A stretch of 64,000 nt of DNA, taken from assembly GCF_000826525.2 (NCBI RefSeq), contig NZ_LN651328.1, positions 80,432 through 144,431 on the forward strand. Direction: 5' to 3'. Both the position numbers and the translations under genes were made by a program. The first letter of the stretch is position 1; every line of letters begins with the position of its first letter. The notes below the pieces were generated by a model. It saw nothing but the letters and a program-made list of their open reading frames with translations, did not search any database and had not been told where the DNA came from. Of this stretch, positions 1 to 10,610 are shown one piece after another. The DNA comes from Mobilicoccus massiliensis. Its GTDB lineage: Bacteria; Actinomycetota; Actinomycetes; Actinomycetales; Dermatophilaceae.

Positions 1-821
1 CGGAGGGCCGCTCCCTCGTCGCCGGCCGCAAGAAGACCGGGCGCAAGGCGCCTGCCATGTCCTTCGTCTCGTGGCGCGAGGGGCTCACGCGTGTCGTCAA
101 CGCCCTCGCCGACGACCTCGACGTACGCACCGACGCACCCGTCGAGCGGATCGAACGTCGCGACGACGGCGGTTATCGGCTCGCGATCGGCGGGGGGTCG
201 CCCACCACGATGGAGGCCGATCAGGTCGTCCTCGCGGTCTCCGGTCGGGGTGCCCAGAAGATCCTCGCCGAGCTCGCGCCACGGCCCGCCGCCCTCGTCG
301 GGCAGACCGAACGGGCCGACGTCGCGACGATCGTCCTCGCCTACCCCCGACACGTCGTCGAGGCGCTACCCGCGTTCCAGGGCACGGGCATCCTCGTGCC
401 CTCGTCGGTGGGATCGCTGCTCAAGGCCGCGACGTTCCTCTCGACCAAATGGCCGCACCTCGACCACCCCGACCTGTATTTCTGCCGCCTCTCGGTCGGC
501 CGCGCCGGAGACTCCCGGCTCGCCTCCCTCGACGACGACGCGCTGCTCACCCGGGTGCGCGCCGACCTCAAGGCGTTCATCGGGCTCGACGTCACGCCGC
601 GACACACGCACGTCCAGCGGTGGCCGGCGACGATGCCGCAGCTCACCGTGGGTCACCCCGACCGGCTCGCGGCCGCCCGCGCCGAACTCCCACCGGGGCT
701 CGTCCTCGCCGGCTCCTCCTACGACGGGGTGGGCATCGCCTCCTGCCTCGGCTCGGCGAACCGCGCCGCCGACGCCGTCCTCGCCTCGCTCACGACCGCA
801 CCAGGAAAGGCGCACGCATGA
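1..821 (+). CDS. hemY: Coproporphyrinogen/protoporphyrinogen oxidase, C-terminal part (cut by window start)
   Basis: The reading frame is open from base 3, so the gene starts before the window and about 272 codons are visible. The end of the protein, reading GLVLAGSSYDGVGIASCLGSA followed by ANRAADAV, is the typical C-terminal FAD-binding segment of HemY-type oxidases. The segment near the left edge resembles their substrate-domain entry. In Gram-positive bacteria this flavoenzyme oxidises coproporphyrinogen III to coproporphyrin III in the cytoplasm, ahead of iron insertion. Its stop overlaps the next start by four bases (ATGA), so it is translationally coupled to the radical SAM gene. The family is clear; the exact substrate is inferred from the phylum. 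Confidence 0.9.
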   Translation, partial: EGRSLVAGRKKTGRKAPAMSFVSWREGLTRVVNALADDLDVRTDAPVERIERRDDGGYRLAIGGGSPTTMEADQVVLAVSGRGAQKILAELAPRPAALVGQTERADVATIVLAYPRHVVEALPAFQGTGILVPSSVGSLLKAATFLSTKWPHLDHPDLYFCRLSVGRAGDSRLASLDDDALLTRVRADLKAFIGLDVTPRHTHVQRWPATMPQLTVGHPDRLAAARAELPPGLVLAGSSYDGVGIASCLGSANRAADAVLASLTTAPGKAHA

Positions 822-2044
822 CGACCATCGCCCCCGACAAGGCGGTCCGCCGGCTCAAGCACGACATCGACGACCGGCCGATGATCGTCATCTGGGAGGT
901 CACCCGCGCCTGCCAGCTCGCCTGCAAGCACTGCCGGGCCGAGGCCCAACCCCAGGCGCATCCCGAGCAGCTCACGACCGAGCAGGGCAAGGCACTGCTG
1001 GACGACATCGCCTCGTTCGGCAAGCCGCTGCCCATCGTCATCCTCACCGGCGGCGACCCCTTCGAACGTCCCGACCTGTACGAGTTGCTCTCGCACGGCG
1101 CGAGCCTCGGCCTGCACATGGCGCTCTCACCCTCGGTGACGCCCAAGCTCACGCAGGAGACCGTGCGCCAGATGCACACCGCGGGCGCCAATTCGATGTC
1201 GCTCTCGCTCGACGGCGCACGGCCCGAGACGCACGACGCGTTCCGCGGCTTCTCCGGCGTGTTCGACGACACGCTGCGCGCCGGCGGCTGGATGCGCGAC
1301 GACAAGGTGCGCCTGCAGGTCAACTCCACCGTCACCCGCGACACGATGGCCGAGCTGCCCGATCTGCTGCGCATCATGTTCGAGCTCGACGTGCACCTGT
1401 GGAGCCTGTTCTTCCTCGTGCCCACCGGCCGTGGCCAGCAGCTCAAGACCCTCACCGCCGGTGAGATCGAGGACGTCCTGCACTGGATGGCCGACATCGC
1501 CGACATGATCGCGGTCAAGACGACCGAGGCGCCCCACTTCCGTCGCGTCCTCGTCCAGCGCGCCCGTGCCCAGGCCGAGGGCCGCGACCCCCGCGACCTC
1601 GAGAACCGCGGCGAGACCTACGACTACCTCACCCGCGAGACCGAACGGATGCTCACCGAGTGGGAGGCCGACGGACACACTCGCCCCCAGCGCAAGCCGC
1701 GCCCGCCGATCGACATCAACTCCGGCCGCGGCTTCGCGTTCGTCGACCACCGCGGCAACGTCTACCCCAGCGGCTTCTTCCCCCAGCACTGCGGCAACGT
1801 CAAGGAGCTCGGCTTCACCGCCGTCTACCGCGACTCCGAGCTGCTGCGCTCCCTGCGTCGCCCCGACACCTTCCACGGCAAGTGCGGCATGTGCGAGTTC
1901 AACCAGATCTGCGGCGGATCCCGCTCGCACGCCTACGCGGTCACCGGCGACATCCTCGGCAGCGACCCCACGTGCGTGTACATCCCCGCGGCCATGCGGG
2001 AACCCCACGACCGCCCCGGCCACGCCGTGCAGGCCCCGGCCTGA
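818..2044 (+). CDS. Radical SAM/SPASM protein next to hemY
   Basis: This 408-residue protein has the radical SAM cluster motif C-x3-C-x2-C at Cys32, Cys36 and Cys39, followed by a GGDPFERPDL stretch typical of the SAM-binding fold. A C-terminal SPASM-like region is rich in cysteines (CGMCEFNQICGG and a further Cys near the end) and should hold an auxiliary Fe-S cluster. It resembles the TIGR04053 group of radical SAM/SPASM proteins. The ATG overlaps the hemY stop. Coupling to hemY suggests a role in the last heme steps, for example oxidative decarboxylation of coproheme, which is a role AhbD-type radical SAM enzymes play elsewhere. That function is inferred from context; the family call is firm. 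Confidence 0.88.
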   Translation: MTTIAPDKAVRRLKHDIDDRPMIVIWEVTRACQLACKHCRAEAQPQAHPEQLTTEQGKALLDDIASFGKPLPIVILTGGDPFERPDLYELLSHGASLGLHMALSPSVTPKLTQETVRQMHTAGANSMSLSLDGARPETHDAFRGFSGVFDDTLRAGGWMRDDKVRLQVNSTVTRDTMAELPDLLRIMFELDVHLWSLFFLVPTGRGQQLKTLTAGEIEDVLHWMADIADMIAVKTTEAPHFRRVLVQRARAQAEGRDPRDLENRGETYDYLTRETERMLTEWEADGHTRPQRKPRPPIDINSGRGFAFVDHRGNVYPSGFFPQHCGNVKELGFTAVYRDSELLRSLRRPDTFHGKCGMCEFNQICGGSRSHAYAVTGDILGSDPTCVYIPAAMREPHDRPGHAVQAPA

Positions 2045-2049
2045 GATCG

Positions 2050-2121
2050 CCGAGACAGGCCCTTTCACCCGCGCCGGCCACCCGGGCAGGCGCCTTCTCC
2101 GGGTGAGAGCGCCTGTCTCGG
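2050..2121. repeat. 3'-end palindromic repeat, copy A
   Basis: Arms at 2050-2070 and 2101-2121 pair over about 20 bp with one or two mismatches; the outer 11 bp (CCGAGACAGGC / GCCTGTCTCGG) are perfect. It lies between the convergent ends of the radical SAM gene and the SnoaL-like gene and could terminate both. It belongs to the family also seen near 2.6, 9.7, 31.8, 35.8, 46.2 and 47.9 kb. Confidence 0.75.
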
Positions 2122-2153
2122 GGTCTTTCGCTGGCTCTCGATGCCTCTCGGTG

Positions 2154-2528
2154 TCAGATCGCCGGCGTGAAGAAGTACGTCGTCTGCTCGATGATCCGGC
2201 CACCGGAGTCGAACGTGAAGAACGCGGCGAACCCGACGGTCGTGCGACCACCGTCCTTGAGTTCGCCCTCGTAGGTGCCGTGAGCGGCCACCGTCGTGTC
2301 CTCGACGACCATGGCGCGCAGCACGTGGCGGCCGGGCGCGAGCATCCGGTCGGCGGTGTAGTACCTGCGCAGACCCTCCAGGCCGGTGATCGGGTCGTAT
2401 CCCGGGCGGCGATAGAGCACGTCGCCACTGAAGTCACGGAGGATCTCGTCGACATCACCGCGGTCGAGGGCGTCGTAGTACCCCTGGACCGTCTGCCTCA
2501 ACCGGGTCTCAAGCGGGACGTTGCTCAT
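2154..2528 (-). CDS. SnoaL-like / NTF2-fold protein
   Basis: A 124-residue protein of the nuclear transport factor 2 fold. The N-terminal helix pattern (VQGYYDALDRGDVDEILRDF) and the later strand pattern ending in TTYFFTP match SnoaL/ketosteroid-isomerase-like proteins. Family members bind small hydrophobic molecules and some are isomerases or hydrolases; the substrate cannot be told here. The ATG follows a clear GGGAGA ribosome site. It stands alone between two palindromic repeats, downstream of guaA on the same strand, with no obvious functional partner. Confidence 0.8.
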   Translation of the reverse strand: MSNVPLETRLRQTVQGYYDALDRGDVDEILRDFSGDVLYRRPGYDPITGLEGLRRYYTADRMLAPGRHVLRAMVVEDTTVAAHGTYEGELKDGGRTTVGFAAFFTFDSGGRIIEQTTYFFTPAI

Positions 2529-2608
2529 GCGGGTCTCCCGTCATCGGATCGGACACGTCGAACTCGTCCGGCCATTCTGGCCGACCGGAGCCGCTCGCGC
2601 ACCGCCCC

Positions 2609-2662
2609 GCTCGGACAGGCGTTTTCAACCGCGCAGAGCCGGGTGAAAACGCCTGTCCGAGC
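2609..2662. repeat. 3'-end palindromic repeat, copy B
   Basis: A 22-bp stem with one mismatch (2609-2630 pairing with 2641-2662, ten-base loop) just past the guaA stop. It shares the ACAGGCG...CGCCTGT heart of copy A and carries T and A runs inside the stem. It probably acts as the guaA terminator. Confidence 0.75.
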
Positions 2663-2671
2663 GACGGCGGG

Positions 2672-4282
<1,611 letters not shown>

Positions 4283-4487
4283 GGAGGTCTCCTCGAATCG
4301 GCGCCGGCGGCGCGAGGGACGGCAAGAGGTCCCACTCTATCGGGGCGGCGCCGACGCACTTCGCCGGCAGTGACGCACAGGCGGCGTGGGAGCGAGGTCG
4401 CGGCAGGCGCTTCGGCGTGCTCGCACCGAAACCGTGACGGTAGGGTGCATTCACGTAATGATTGACACGTCATCGAAAGGGATTCAG

Positions 4488-5046
4488 GTGAAGATCGCCA
4501 TCCTCATCGGCAGCACCCGCCCCGGCCGCGTCGGAGAATCCGTGGGCCGGTGGGTCCACGAGATCGCCTCCACCCGCGACGACGCCACCTACGACCTCGT
4601 CGACGTCGCAGAGTACGACCTGCCACTGCTCAACGAGCCGGTGGTGCCCGGTGCGGCGAACCGCGAGTACGAGAACGAGACCACGCGGCGCTGGAGCCAG
4701 GTGATCGACGGCTACGACGGTTACGTGTTCGTCACCGCCGAGTACAACCACGGCATCCCCGCGGCGTTCAAGAACGCGTTCGACGTGCTCTACCCCGAAT
4801 GGGGCCGGAAGGCGGTCGGGTTCGTCGCCTACGGCGCCGACAAACGGAGTCCGGTCGGTGGAGGCGTGGCGGGGCGTCGTGGCCAACGCCTACCTGTACG
4901 CCACGCGTGCGCAGGTCGGCCTCAGCACGTTCACCGAGTTCACCGACGGCGAGGTCACCCCCGGGGAGCGCAAGAACGCCGGCGTCCACACCCTGCTCGA
5001 CGAGCTCGTGCCCCTCGCCCGCGCCGTCAAGACGCTGCGCGACTGA
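4488..5046 (+). pseudogene. NADPH-dependent FMN reductase, frameshifted
   Basis: The first part, from GTG 4488 after a GAAAGGG ribosome site, reads as a flavodoxin-fold reductase (ILIGSTRPGR phosphate-binding loop, then AEYNHGIPAAFKNAFD). Near 4842 the frame is lost. The rest of the family pattern (VRSVEAWRGVVANAYLY to the end) continues in the next frame and stops at 5046. Removing one A from the AAA at 4842-4844 would give a continuous protein of about 185 residues reading YGADNGVRSVE across the join. It may be a true decay mutation, a slippery-run variant or a sequencing error. Intact members reduce FMN or quinones with NADPH. Confidence 0.8.
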
Positions 5047-5129
5047 CGCACCGCGGCGCGCCCTCGACGGGCGCCGCTCGAGTTCGTTCCGCGCCCGCCA
5101 CCCCCACCCGGGCGGGACGGGCGCGTGTC

Positions 5130-5167
5130 ACGCCGTGCGCTCCCGGCAGCCCGGGAGCGCACGGCGT
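5130..5167. terminator. Strong bidirectional hairpin
   Basis: A 17-bp perfect stem with a very short loop lies between the convergent flavin reductase and purL genes. The left arm is ACGCCGTGCGCTCCCGG and the right arm begins at 5150. No T tract follows, which is common for high-GC actinobacterial terminators. Confidence 0.75.
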
Positions 5168-5179
5168 GTTCATCCGACC

Positions 5180-8100
5180 TCAGCCGACGTGCACGCGGGC
5201 GTTGCGGAACATGCGCAGCCAGGGGCTCTCCTGCTCGATCGGGCCCGTGGTCCACGACATCTGGACGTTGCGCTGGACCCGCTCGGGGTGGGGCATCATC
5301 GCGGTGAACCGGCCATCGGTGGTGGTGACCGCGGTCAGCCCGCCCGGAGATCCGTTGGGGTTGAGCGGGTACGTCGTCGCCGGCGCCCCGTGGCCGTCGA
5401 CGAACCGCAGGGCTTTGGCAACGCTCGCCTCGTCACCGCGCGCGCCGAAGTCGGCGTAGCCCTCACCGTGCGCGACCGCGATCGGCACGCGTGAGCCCGC
5501 CATGCCCGTGAAGAAGATCGAGGGCGAGTCGAGCACCTCGACCATCGAGAGCCGGGCCTCGTACTGCTCGGAGACGTTGCGGGTGAACCGCGGCCAGGCC
5601 TGCGCACCGGGGATGAGATCGGCGAGGGCGGCGAACATCTGGCAGCCGTTGCAGATGCCGAGCCCGAACGTGTCGGGTCGCGCGAAGAACGTCGAGAACG
5701 CGTGCTCGAGCCGGGCGTTGTAGAGCACCGACCGGGCCCAGCCCTCGCCGGCGCCGAGCGTGTCGCCGTAGGAGAACCCGCCACACGCGACGAGCCCGAC
5801 GGCGTCGGCGAGGTCGAACCGGCCGTTCTGCAGGTCGGTCATGTGGACGTCGTAGGCGTCGAAACCGGCTCGGTCGAACGCGAAGGCCGTCTCGACGTGC
5901 GAGTTGACGCCCTGCTCGCGCAGCACCGCGACCTTGGGTCGCGCTCCCCGTGAGAGGTAGGGGGCGGCGATGTCGTCGGTCGGGTCGAACGTCGTCGACA
6001 CCTGCAGCCCCGGGTCGTCACCACCGACCGCATCGTGCTCCTGCTGCGCGCACTCGGGGTTGTCGCGCAACGCCGCGATGCGCCAGGAGACCTCGTCCCA
6101 CGCCTGTGCGAGGTCGCGCGTGGATTCGTCGAGCAGCGGATGCCCGTCGACGCGCACCGTGAGACGGCGCTCGGTCGTGACCCTGCCGACGTGGCGCACG
6201 AGCTCTGCCAGGCCGTGCTCGGCGAGGATGGCGCGTGCCCGGTCGACGTCGCTCACGGCGAGGACGACGCCGAGCTCCTCGGCGAACAGCGCGGCGAGCG
6301 AACCGGTCTCGGCCTCGATGCCGACCCCGCCGGCGAACGCCATCTCGGCCAGAGCGGCCCACAGGCCGCCGTCCGACCGGTCGTGGTAGGCGGTGACGAC
6401 ACCGGCCTCGCGCAGCGCGGGCATCGCCGCGGCGAGCGCGACGAGTCGCTGCGGGTCGTCGAGATCGGGCACGGTGCCGCCGAACTCGCCTCGCACCTGG
6501 GCGAGCATCGACCCGCCGAGCCGGTCGCGGCCCGCGCCGAGGTCGACGAGCAGCAGCTCCTCACCGGCCGAGACGACCGGCGTGAGCGTGCCGCGCACGT
6601 CGGGCAGCGACGCGAACGCCGAGACGACGAGCGAGACGGGCGAGGTGACCTGGCGCGCCTCGCCCGACTCGTCGGTCCAGCGGGTGCGCATCGACAGGGA
6701 GTCCTTGCCCACCGGGACCGAGATGCCGAGCGCGGGGCACAGCTCCATCGCGACGGCGTGCACCGTGTCGTAGAGCGCCGCGTCCTCACCGGGCTCGCCG
6801 CAGGCGGCCATCCAGTTGCACGAGAGCTTCACGACGCGCAGCTCGACCGGCGCCGCGAGCAGGTTGGTGAGGGCCTCGCCGACGGCCATGCGCCCGGAGG
6901 CCGGAGCGTCGACCGACGCGAGCGGTGTGCGTTCTCCGCTGCTCATCGCCTGCCCGGCGAGCGAGACGTGATCGGTCAGCGTGACCGCGACGTCGGCCAC
7001 CGGCACCTGGTGGGGCCCGACCATCTGGTCGCGGTGGGTGAGCCCGCCGACCGTGCGGTCGGCGATCGTGATGAGGAAACGCTTGCTCGCCACGCTCGGG
7101 TGTCGCAGGACGGCGTAGGCCGCGTCCCGGACCTGCTCGTCGGACATCGCGAGGTCGAGCTCGGGCGTCGAGCGCTCGATGCGGGTGACGTCGCGGGTCA
7201 TGCGCGGGGGCTTGCCGAGCAGGACCTCCAGAGGCATGTCGATGGACAGGTCACTCGTGGCGTCCATCGACTCGTCGGCGCCCGGGGCGAGGACGAGCCG
7301 CCCGTCGGCGCGGGCCACCCCGACGACCGCGAACGGACAGCGTTCCCGTTGCGCCAGAGCGGCGAACCGCGGCAGCGACTCCGGCGCGATCGCGAGCACG
7401 TAGCGCTCCTGCGACTCGTTGCACCAGATCTCCTTGGGCGCGAGCCCGGATTCCTCGAGCGGCACCGCGGAGAGGTCGAACCGCGCGCCCATACCGGCGT
7501 CGTCGACGAGTTCGGGGAACGCGTTGGACAGCCCGCCCGCGCCGACGTCGTGGATGGCGAGGATGGGGTTGTCGGCCCCGAGCTGCCGGCAGTGGTTGAT
7601 GACCTCCTGCGCGCGGCGCTCGATCTCGGGGTTGCCGCGTTGGACGGAGTCGAAGTCGAGATCGGCCGCGTTGACGCCCGCCGCCATCGACGACGCCGCT
7701 CCCCCACCCATGCCGATGCGCATGCCGGGCCCGCCGAGCTGGACGAGGAGCGTGCCGCTGCCGAAGGCGATCTTCTCGGTCTGATCGGCGTCGATCGAGC
7801 CGAGACCGCCCGCGCTCATGATCGGCTTGTGGTAGCCGCGGTGGACCCCGTCGACGATCTGTTCGTAGACGCGGAAGAAGCCGCCGAGCCCCGGGCGCCC
7901 GAACTCGTTGTTGAACGCGGCCGCCCCGATGGGCCCGTCGATCATGATGTCGAGCGGGCTCGCGAGGTGGCCGGGCGAGCCCTGGTCACGGGCCTCCCAC
8001 GGCTCGTTCGTCCCCGGCAGGTCGAGGTTGGAGACGATGAACCCGGTGAGCCCGGCCTTGGGGGCCGACCCGCGACCGGTCGCGCCCTCGTCACGGATCT

Positions 8101-9124
8101 CACCGCCCGCGCCCGTCGCGGCGCCGGGGAACGGCGAGATCGCCGTGGGGTGGTTGTGGGTCTCCACCTTCATGAGGACGTGGACCTCGCCCTCACGCCC
8201 GGCGTACCGGGCCGGCGCCTCGCCGGTGCCGTCGGGCGCGAACCTCGTCGCCTTGCCGCCCGCCATGATCGACGCGTTGTCCTTGTACGCGACGATCGTG
8301 CCGTTCTCGAGGCCCCCCGCGACGGCCTCGGTGTGACGGATCATGCCGAACAGCGAACGGTTCTGCGGTTCTCCGTCGATGACGAAGTCGGCGTTGAAGA
8401 TCTTGTGCCGGCAGTGCTCGGAGTTGGCCTGGGCGAACATCATGAGCTCGACGTCGGTCGGGTTGCGTCGCAGGCCCGTGAACGCCGCGACCAGGTACTC
8501 GATCTCGTCGGCGCTGAGCGCGAGCCCGAAGGCCCGATCGGCCTCGACGAGCGCCTGCGCGCCACTCCCCAGCACGTCGACGTGGGCCATCGGCTCGGGA
8601 TGACGCTCCGCGAAGAGCTGCGCCGCCTGCTCGCGGGCGTCGAACACCGTCTCGGTCATGCGGTCGTGCAGCACCGCCGCGAGCGCCTGCCGCTGCTCGG
8701 GAGTCGCGCGCGGCGACCCCGGCGCCATCGAGATCGCGTACTCCGTCACCCGTTCGACACGATGGATGTCGATGCCGCAGTTGTGAACGATGTCGGTGGC
8801 CTTGGAGGCCCAGGGAGAGATCGTGCCCAGCCGGGGGGCGACGACGAGGCGCTCGAGGTTCTCGACGCCCCCGCTCTCATCGTCTGCCGAAGCGAGCGTC
8901 GGCCCGGTGTACGGCTCGCCGTAGGTGAGGATCGCCTCGACCACCTCCGCCGCAGGCGCCTCGAGCGGCGCCTCGCTCGACACCCAGTGCACGTACCGCG
9001 CGCCGACCCCGGTGACCTGCGGATTCACCGCCTCCAACCGCGCGAGCAGGGCGCGGGCGCGAAAGTCGGACAGTGCGGATCCGCCGTCGAGGGTGGCGAG
9101 GGCGAACTCGTGCGTGGCAGCCAT
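5180..9124 (-). CDS. purL: Phosphoribosylformylglycinamidine synthase, single-chain type
   Basis: A 1314-residue purine enzyme converting FGAR to FGAM with ATP and glutamine. The N-terminal PurS-like region is followed by two AIRS-like ATP-binding repeats (with [12 protein letters not shown] and [17 protein letters not shown]) and a C-terminal class I glutaminase domain (GICNGCQMF for the nucleophile, MMPHPERV for the catalytic His/Glu). This is the large form found in proteobacteria. Well-known actinobacteria such as Mycobacterium and Streptomyces use separate PurS, PurQ and small PurL. The ATG at 9124 follows a GAAAGG site, and a TAGCCT -10-like element lies about 40 bases upstream. The gene is intact. 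Confidence 0.97.
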   Translation of the reverse strand: MAATHEFALATLDGGSALSDFRARALLARLEAVNPQVTGVGARYVHWVSSEAPLEAPAAEVVEAILTYGEPYTGPTLASADDESGGVENLERLVVAPRLGTISPWASKATDIVHNCGIDIHRVERVTEYAISMAPGSPRATPEQRQALAAVLHDRMTETVFDAREQAAQLFAERHPEPMAHVDVLGSGAQALVEADRAFGLALSADEIEYLVAAFTGLRRNPTDVELMMFAQANSEHCRHKIFNADFVIDGEPQNRSLFGMIRHTEAVAGGLENGTIVAYKDNASIMAGGKATRFAPDGTGEAPARYAGREGEVHVLMKVETHNHPTAISPFPGAATGAGGEIRDEGATGRGSAPKAGLTGFIVSNLDLPGTNEPWEARDQGSPGHLASPLDIMIDGPIGAAAFNNEFGRPGLGGFFRVYEQIVDGVHRGYHKPIMSAGGLGSIDADQTEKIAFGSGTLLVQLGGPGMRIGMGGGAASSMAAGVNAADLDFDSVQRGNPEIERRAQEVINHCRQLGADNPILAIHDVGAGGLSNAFPELVDDAGMGARFDLSAVPLEESGLAPKEIWCNESQERYVLAIAPESLPRFAALAQRERCPFAVVGVARADGRLVLAPGADESMDATSDLSIDMPLEVLLGKPPRMTRDVTRIERSTPELDLAMSDEQVRDAAYAVLRHPSVASKRFLITIADRTVGGLTHRDQMVGPHQVPVADVAVTLTDHVSLAGQAMSSGERTPLASVDAPASGRMAVGEALTNLLAAPVELRVVKLSCNWMAACGEPGEDAALYDTVHAVAMELCPALGISVPVGKDSLSMRTRWTDESGEARQVTSPVSLVVSAFASLPDVRGTLTPVVSAGEELLLVDLGAGRDRLGGSMLAQVRGEFGGTVPDLDDPQRLVALAAAMPALREAGVVTAYHDRSDGGLWAALAEMAFAGGVGIEAETGSLAALFAEELGVVLAVSDVDRARAILAEHGLAELVRHVGRVTTERRLTVRVDGHPLLDESTRDLAQAWDEVSWRIAALRDNPECAQQEHDAVGGDDPGLQVSTTFDPTDDIAAPYLSRGARPKVAVLREQGVNSHVETAFAFDRAGFDAYDVHMTDLQNGRFDLADAVGLVACGGFSYGDTLGAGEGWARSVLYNARLEHAFSTFFARPDTFGLGICNGCQMFAALADLIPGAQAWPRFTRNVSEQYEARLSMVEVLDSPSIFFTGMAGSRVPIAVAHGEGYADFGARGDEASVAKALRFVDGHGAPATTYPLNPNGSPGGLTAVTTTDGRFTAMMPHPERVQRNVQMSWTTGPIEQESPWLRMFRNARVHVG

Positions 9125-9256
9125 GGGCAGGGCCTTTCGAGGCGTTCGTGGTGGAACACCGCAAGGCTACCGGCGGGCACCGACAGCCCCCGGGGGCCGT
9201 CCGTAAGCCGTACTCGATCGAGGCGACCGGTGTCGTCGGCCTGGCCGGTGCGGGGC

Positions 9257-9622
9257 CTACCGCTCGGGAGCCGCCTCGAGCTGCGCCTCGACCCCTCTGG
9301 CGACGCGGTGCTCGACGTAGAACGACAGGAACGGCACGCACCCGGCGAGCATGACCCCGATCATCTTCGGCAGGCTCCACCGAGCCGGGAACCCGAGGTT
9401 GGCGACAGCGGCGAGATAGACCATGTAGATGAAGCCGTGCGGGCCGGGCCACCACGACAGCGGATTCTCGTCCTTGCTCATCTTCATGCCGTAGGCGAAC
9501 CACATCTCGACGACGAGCACGAGCAGACCGATGCCCACGACGAACGCCATGATCTTGAAGAACGGCAACGCCTTCCGCGTCTTGGTGGCGTCGAAGCCGC
9601 GGGGGACGGTGGTGGTCGTCAT
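9257..9622 (-). CDS. DUF3817 integral membrane protein
   Basis: A 121-residue membrane protein with about three hydrophobic segments. The conserved core around GPHGFIYMVYLAA matches DUF3817 (TIGR03954), a small actinobacterial family of unknown role. The start follows an AGGAGG ribosome site, and a TAGACT -10-like element lies at 9660-9655. It stands between purL and the SURF1 gene on the same strand. Its function is unknown. Confidence 0.88.
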   Translation of the reverse strand: MTTTTVPRGFDATKTRKALPFFKIMAFVVGIGLLVLVVEMWFAYGMKMSKDENPLSWWPGPHGFIYMVYLAAVANLGFPARWSLPKMIGVMLAGCVPFLSFYVEHRVARGVEAQLEAAPER

Positions 9623-9697
9623 CGGGGATGATCCTCCTGAGAACGGGTCACGCCAGTCTAGGACGCCCGACCCGCCGCACGGACCCCCGCCCCACCC

Positions 9698-9720
9698 CGC
9701 CGAGACAGCCGTCGTTTCCG
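9698..9720. repeat. 3'-end repeat, copy C (single arm)
   Basis: A 23-bp copy of the CGCCGAGACAGCCGTCG core followed by TTTCCG, just past the SURF1 gene stop. No matching second arm is present, so it cannot form the full hairpin. Confidence 0.65.
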
Positions 9721-9728
9721 CCCACGAC

Positions 9729-10553
9729 TCACGCGCCGGTCCGGTGCTCGGCGTCGGAAGACTCGGACGCTTCGGGCGTCTCGGGGGGCTCGAGCGCCTC
9801 GGACGACTCGGGCGCGTCGAGGGCCGTGGCGAGAGTCAGCTCGTGGTCGTCGCGAACCATGCGCCACCAGATGTAGACGACGAATCCGGCGAAGATCCAC
9901 CACTGCAGCGCGTAGGCGGCATTGCGCCAGTTGATGCCGCCGAGGTCGACCTGCGGAGGCGGGACGTGGGTGAGCTGCGCGTCGCGCGCCGGGGGATCCT
10001 CTGCGCTCGCGAGGACGAACCCGTTGTAGACGTCGCCCGACCACTCGTTGACCAGGCTCGCGACGTCGACGCTCTGGACCTGGCCCTCGGGCAGGAGTCG
10101 TGGCTCCTCCGGCGGGCCCTCCTGAGGTTCGAGCACTCCGCGCACCGTGACGGTTCCGGGCGGCGGCGCCGGGATGGGGTCCCCCTGCCCGACGAAGCCG
10201 CGGACGACGGCCAGCCGCGCACCCGTGGTGTCGGTGACGAGAGGGGTCAACACCCAGACGCCGAGGCGATCACCGAGCCGCCGGTCGACGACGAGCACCT
10301 GGTGCGCCGGGTCGTAGGTCCCGGTGGCGCGCACCGCTCGCCCGACCTGGGTGCCGTCGAGGGAGGTCTGCGGCGCGAGGATGTCGTCGACGGCCACCTC
10401 GGGAGCCTGTTGGACCTTCTGCACCGCCTCGATCTGGCCCTTGCGCTGGGCGACGTTGAGCTGCCACAGGCCGAGCCAGCCGAAGAGCACGACGACGACC
10501 GCGACCAGCCCCAACAGGGCGAGCCACTTGGGTCGTAGCGCCGTGCGGATCAC
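9729..10553 (-). CDS. SURF1 family protein
   Basis: A 274-residue membrane protein with an N-terminal transmembrane segment (ALLGLVAVVVVLFGWLGLWQL), a large external domain and a second membrane segment near residues 220-240 (NAAYALQWWIFAGFVVYIWW). The GLWQL motif and the closing WRN/YALQWW pattern are SURF1 hallmarks. SURF1 helps assemble heme a into cytochrome c oxidase. The C-terminal tail is acidic and low in complexity. The start is GTG at 10553, with a -10 element only six bases before it. Its role here is taken from the family. Confidence 0.9.
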   Translation of the reverse strand: MIRTALRPKWLALLGLVAVVVVLFGWLGLWQLNVAQRKGQIEAVQKVQQAPEVAVDDILAPQTSLDGTQVGRAVRATGTYDPAHQVLVVDRRLGDRLGVWVLTPLVTDTTGARLAVVRGFVGQGDPIPAPPPGTVTVRGVLEPQEGPPEEPRLLPEGQVQSVDVASLVNEWSGDVYNGFVLASAEDPPARDAQLTHVPPPQVDLGGINWRNAAYALQWWIFAGFVVYIWWRMVRDDHELTLATALDAPESSEALEPPETPEASESSDAEHRTGA

Positions 10554-10565
10554 CCGTCCAGGCTA
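10554..10565 (-). promoter_or_regulatory. Leaderless-type -10 element of the SURF1 gene
   Basis: TAGCCT at 10565-10560 lies six bases before the GTG start. That distance places transcription start at or within a base or two of the start codon. Confidence 0.55.
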
Positions 10566-10610
10566 TGCCACGACCCCGACAGCCCGACCCGCCCCCAGGG
10601 GCCCGACGCC

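Noticed and set aside
4439-4444. TAGGGT as a promoter -10 for the FMN reductase gene
   Set aside because: No -35 partner and spacing to the chosen start is unremarkable; too weak to list.
6035-9631. Very long plus-strand open frame of about 1200 codons
   Set aside because: It is the antisense of purL and the DUF3817 gene; high GC removes stop codons. No family pattern or ribosome site. The same holds for 15296-17530 (minus) and 31984-34035 (plus).
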